Part shown: positions 59,713 to 64,000 of the stretch, piece after piece
Layout of the letters: the number at the start of each line of letters is the position of its first letter
Numbering within the stretch: the stretch's first letter is position 1
Source of the DNA: Hirudo medicinalis
Taxonomy: Eukaryota > Annelida > Clitellata > Hirudinida > Hirudinidae
Reading direction: 5' to 3'
Assembly: GCA_011800805.1 (NCBI GenBank)
Contig: MPNW01000439.1
Span: 1-64,000, forward strand
Length of the DNA stretch: 64,000 nt
The notes under the pieces: model-generated
Told to the model about the DNA's origin: nothing
The model's database searches: none
The model's input: the letters and a program-made list of their open reading frames with translations, nothing else
Translations under genes and position numbers: made by a program

Positions 59713-62700
59713 CGACGACGACGACGATGATGATAACGATGGTGATAACAATGATGATAACGATGGTGATAACAATGATGAAGCGAATGAGTGATGATTT
59801 TTTTTTTAATCCCATCATTTAGAAAACAGGGCATGAACCTCTAAATGTCATAGAAACATGGTCTGGTCCAACACCTAGGACAAAATTCAGGTAATGAACG
59901 TCTTTCTTTGAAAGAAGAGATGTTGTTAGACTGTTAATGTTTTGTTCTCTCACTGACAACATTGATTTGCATGTTATCTTATTTGTTGTCCCATTATGTT
60001 TTGTTGTAAAAGATGTAAAGTAATCTTATGCAAATGACAATGTTTGCTATTGTTTAGTAATGCATAATTAGTAAGCAATTATTAATTAAGCAGTTACCTT
60101 TCCAATGGAGTATTTGCTACCTTAAAAGAATGTTTTTCATTTTTGTTTCTATTGGAAGATTTTAAAATCATTATCAACAACCCAGGATTATTTAAATAAG
60201 TAAGAATCATAGGAAACATAAGGAATTCAGTGAATATCAATAGAAGCAATAATTACATCGCGTGTTCCGTTTTATTCCAGCTACAAAATCACATCCCCCC
60301 ACCCTGCCGTGTTTTCGTGGACGTTTCAGCAAGTCCATGAGCAAACATCTTCATCTTCCTCATTGTTTCAGAATCTTGCAAACAGTATGATGTCCGAAAA
60401 TCGTGCCGTGGCACGAATCTATTCCATCAACGTAACAAACACTCTTGGAGGTGGAGCTAGTGGGTGTGAATTGTGTCCACAGGGAGCTACCAGGGATGGG
60501 TATGTGTGTGATCACGTACTATCATGTCGCATGTCACACCTCGTGTGCTTCCATCTTTCTTTATCCACAGCTGTGTCCCTTGTCCAGAAGGGCATTACAT
60601 AGACCAAGACACAAAGACCTGCATTACGTGCCCAGGAAATACGGCCGTTTCCGGAGGATATGCCTGGAGTTCAAAGTCTTGCCTTGAGTGTGGAGAGGGA
60701 CTTCACCATTACAACCATGAACTCTGCATTTCAACCTGCTCCTACCATTCCTCAAAGACCAACCAGACTTACAACTTTTCCTCTCTTGCCAGGTGTGGAT
60801 TTTTTCATTTAGAACTTCATTATAAGTGCTGCTGTGATGGATTGTGCTGTCATCGATCGTTGTGTATTTTTTAAATTTAATAATTAATTTACGACAGCCC
60901 GAGAGTGATAGAGGGACTGCATTTTTTTACAACGAGCGGCTACAGGTACTTCAACGTCTTCAACATCACACTGTGTGGCAATCATCAAAAAGATTCCCCA
61001 TATCCCCTGGCAAGCTGCATCAACAATTTTACTTCTCACGATGCAAAAGAGGAGCAGGTTGAAATGTTTTTCTGTATTACTCGATTCTAGTGCATTCAGT
61101 CACAGATGTTCTTAATTTTTCCAAACACTGGTGATCCTCAAATTAGTTTATAACCTGTTAAGGATGAGACTATGAGGCTAGGATTTCAAGCCCCTGTCTG
61201 TAGAAGTACTGCCCTCCCCAGTGACAAGGGGCCTAGCATGCTCACCAACCCACTCAGCTTTGGTGATAGACTGATATCAATCACTGACAATCCCAAAGAA
61301 GATGTTATCAAAATTATCAAAGAAGCAGAGCTCTATGATGAATCAAAAAGTATTATTTCATGTTGCAATTTCTGGATATCACAATTGAAAGCATAAATTC
61401 CAATGTTTTCGTGTAGACAGCTTTCCTGCATGCGGCGGTAATGGCAACAGTCGTAATGTGTCGTGTTCGAAACCCAGCCTGCACTGCCGCAAGCACCCTT
61501 GGGAAGGAGCGTTACATAAATGGTTAACAAGAAGCGCTTCTGAAGCAACGCATACAAATGAATAAAATAAACACAAATGAACTACACATACATAATAATT
61601 ATTCTTAATAATATCAACTGATTAGATGGCTGTTATCAGACATTCCTGAGAATGAATTGAAACAATTATAATATAATAATGTCTGTTCCACAGATGGTTC
61701 AGATGTTTACTTCGTCTACAAATCTGAAGTGTAAGTTCCATTCATTGTTTAATGCTTTTGAATTAAGAAAGCATGACAATCTATGTTACAAAACAGAAAG
61801 TGCTTGCATAAGTCTCTGTCCCAAGAACTCTTCCCAAACTGTAGTGACTTGAAATTTGCACAAGTCATTCTCTATGATATTTCTAGGTCAATTGTGCTAT
61901 TTTCAACTTTCAAGTTTTCCAACTTTCACCTTTTCCTAAATTGCTTAGGAGCTTTAAACTCGAGAGCTACTGGAAGCAAGGATCATTGTGCTCTTTCGTG
62001 GTCTTATGTTTAAGACTTCGCCTCTCGCAATGGCAGAGTTCAAGTCCTGTTGCGGGAACACCGTCCTAATCGCCCAGTTCTTTGAGGGCAGGTAGCTGGC
62101 TGAATTCGAAGGACGAAAATAATAAAATTAATTATAATGGATAAAATATGAGTTTGACTGGCGAAGCTGGTTTAAAAAAGCTAGTTCTTGTATAAAATGC
62201 ATTTACGGCTTTATGAAAAGACTTACAATTTCAAGTGGTTTTCAAGAGTGTTTATTAGAATATCATGACACTACAACAACTTCAAACCCATTTGGAATTA
62301 TATTTTAAACCGCAGCTCTTATAATTTTCAGCACAATAAAGTAGATTTTAAGTTTGTTTGATTTTTTTTAAGGATGGCAATTTTCCTTCTATTCTTGCGT
62401 TCCGTTGTGAATCAGATTTTGAAATAATGAGGTGTTCAGCATCGTAATTTGAAACATGACCATCAACCATTAGATTCATTTTTCATTCTACGTTCTTTTC
62501 CTGCTTTAAAGAGTTTATTATTGTTATTTAATACATTTTTTAAAATTATTTTTATGTTATTTTTTTATTTACTTTTTCGTTTGTGAAAGTTAGTTTGTTA
62601 GTATCTATTGTTGTCAGCTACATTACGTTTGTAATTTCTGAATTTCAACTTGATATGAAAGTTTCCTAACTTCTGAGATTCATTACTATAGTAAATAAAC

Positions 62701-64000
62701 ATAAAATGTTCTGTGGCACAATATTCACAATTTTGGTATAACTTCATCTGTTAAAAATAGATATATTAAATAGATATAATAGATATAATAGAATAATATT
62801 CACAATTTTGATATAATTTGCATCTACTGAAAAACTATTATGTCATTGTTCAGAATGACCAGGGCTTGCAGATCAGGCCGGCTATCGGTGGTCGTGCTGA
62901 GATGCAATGGCGACTCCTCTGAGGAGGACAAGGTCTCGCTGCCCCCGAAGTGCCCCGACGGAACTTGCGATGGATGCAACCTCGTCATCCTTTGGCGCAC
63001 CCACGTGGCGTGTCCTGTTTGCAAGCCCGAAGATTATGTGGAATTGAGTGAGGAGTGCACCAATGGAAGGCAGAAAGTTTACAGACAAGCTTTTAGGTGC
63101 TTCAGTCTTTAGCTGCATGTTACTTTTTTCCAATTCCAAATAATAATTTGCATCCACAATCATGATGTTCCTTTTATTCCAGACCTTGTTACAGCCTTGT
63201 CAAGGAGCAGAGTGAAGTGAAGACTGTCGAATGCAGCAATTTCTTCTTTTTTCAACCCAATGCTCCTCTCTGGGTTGTTTTCTGATTTAGTGGTTTATTT
63301 ATCTCGTTTCAACTATTCGTTTAATAATTTTGTAAAATGTCCTTATTATCATATTTCATATATATTAATGCTTTGTAGTGGAAAGTTAGTTAGCAAGCTC
63401 CTACCAAATCCAAATGAATATCATATGCCTGTGTGCAAACTGAAGCAGTCTGGTGACTGAAATGCTTACAAATTGTTTTCAGAAATTTGCATGTAATGTT
63501 AAGCGCTTCATTAAACGTCATGAAAGAGGCCACAACATTTGCTACATTCCCATAAATCTAACCCATTTTAAGCCTTATAATTAACCAATCATCAATGAAT
63601 CATCAATAGTTTTTATTCAGAATTGCTTGGCTTCTGTACATGCATTTAAATTTTTTTTATATAAATATATTATTAATATGATAATGTGTTTTACATGCTG
63701 GTAATTTAATTTCTTGATTAATGTATATTAATTTTTAAACCAGCCAGCATTTGTTGGGCATATGAAATGTTTAAAGTCAAATTATTTTGAATCAAGAACT
63801 TTTTCTAGGTGAAAATTGTGACAGCTTTGGTGACATTGCTCATTGCAATTGGAATTACATCCATGTGTGTGGTCATCTACTGCTGGAAAAAGAATAAAAA
63901 GTGAGGTTCCACCTCAACCACATTTGGACATCAGTAATATTTATAAATTATTTTTTCTTCAGATTGGAGTATAAGTACATGAAGTTGATAGAGTCATCTA
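55073..64000 (+). CDS. ELAPOR-type receptor (KIAA1324/EIG121 family), 3' end missing
   Basis: Type I membrane protein of the ELAPOR1/2 family, implicated in endosome-lysosome sorting and autophagy. Exons: 55073-55150, 55212-55335, 55448-55658, 55715-55859, 56083-56302, 56529-56678, 56882-56970, 57143-57282, 58078-58235, 59079-59383, 59823-59890, 60281-60499, 60571-60792, 60898-61057, 61163-61349, 61694-61730, 62854-63096, 63183-63273, 63809-63900 and 63963 onward. All are GT-AG and in phase, giving 992 codons before the edge. It shows a signal peptide (1-20), YYEYTSCDRDGNRWRVAVP, GGGIRFDDW, GVAYTSECTPC, repeated Cys-rich TNFR/ephrin-receptor-like modules (CPPC, CKKCP), ARIYSINVTNTLGGGAS, a juxtamembrane MRH-like region (CPDGTCDGCNLVILW), a membrane span at about 953-975 and CWKKNKKLEYKYMKL. 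Residues 496-518 are an acidic plus poly-Asn insert, not obvious in vertebrate forms. The cytoplasmic tail lies outside the window. Confidence 0.95.
57429..57660. repeat. AAT/ATT microsatellite in ELAPOR intron 8
   Basis: Mixed AAT and ATT runs that can fold back on each other (TTAATAATTATTATTAATAA style), about 230 bases. Confidence 0.92.
59679..59782. repeat. GATGAC/GAT tract in ELAPOR intron 10
   Basis: GATGAC hexamers followed by GAC, then units of ATGATAACGATGGTGATAAC. It lies in the intron just downstream of the exon that encodes the acidic insert. Confidence 0.92.
61410..61570 (+). mobile_element. Possible tRNA-derived SINE in ELAPOR intron 15
   Basis: GTGTTCGAAACCC at 61462-61474 matches a Pol III B box, with a GGTAATGG stretch upstream and an AATAAAATAAAC tail near 61560. 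The A box is weak and the family is unknown. Confidence 0.4.
61985..62135 (+). mobile_element. tRNA-derived SINE in ELAPOR intron 16
   Basis: A tRNA-like head (GTGGTCTTATGTTTAAGACT, then CAGAGTTCAAGTCCTG with a good B box at 62037-62047) is followed by an unrelated body and a GAAAATAATAAAATTAATTA tail. It shares the GGT...TTAAGAC head with the element at 40597, so the two may be one family. Confidence 0.6.

Overview
This is a eukaryotic, invertebrate nuclear window. It is AT-rich and full of short trinucleotide and tetranucleotide repeats, and its genes are split by many small GT-AG introns. The organism is inferred, not proven. A venus kinase receptor points to a non-vertebrate animal, and the repeat style, compact introns and gene set would suit a lophotrochozoan such as a leech-like annelid. 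No bacterial features, CRISPR array or operon are present.

Layout. 0.3-2.0 kb: decayed transposons (a hAT-type transposase and the 3' end of a LINE). 2.5-10.3 kb, minus: a complete 22-exon venus kinase receptor gene. 11.76-12.15 kb, minus: a small diverged ubiquitin-like gene. 13.2-16.0 kb, plus: adenine phosphoribosyltransferase, with a LINE fragment in its first intron. 16.27-17.38 kb, minus: a DHHC palmitoyltransferase that converges tail-to-tail on APRT. 17.4-23.0 kb: non-coding, with microsatellites and an assembly gap. 23.06-27.65 kb, minus: a two-exon NET-family (noc/elbow/ZNF703-like) zinc-finger regulator. 27.7-46 kb: gene-poor DNA, very rich in microsatellites, including a higher-order ATT array with a 443-base gap. 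It holds two candidate signal-peptide exons. 46.2-53.4 kb, plus: a three-Ig-domain, probably GPI-anchored lachesin/DIP-like adhesion protein. 55.07 kb to the window edge, plus: an ELAPOR (KIAA1324/EIG121) type I membrane receptor, cut off just after its transmembrane segment.

I built the exon chains by hand from splice signals. All seven main genes keep the reading frame through every junction, which is the main support for the models. One junction, in the DHHC gene, needs a GC-AG intron. The genes do not form an obvious pathway. They are a signalling receptor, a ubiquitin-like protein, a purine-salvage enzyme, a lipid-modifying enzyme, a transcriptional regulator, a neural-type adhesion molecule and a sorting/autophagy receptor placed side by side.

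Nothing here is clearly a new biological system. The points most worth following up are the intact venus kinase receptor with its long unassigned tail, the ubiquitin-like protein with a tailed di-glycine end, the choice of first exons for the Ig gene, and the closely abutting APRT/DHHC 3' ends.
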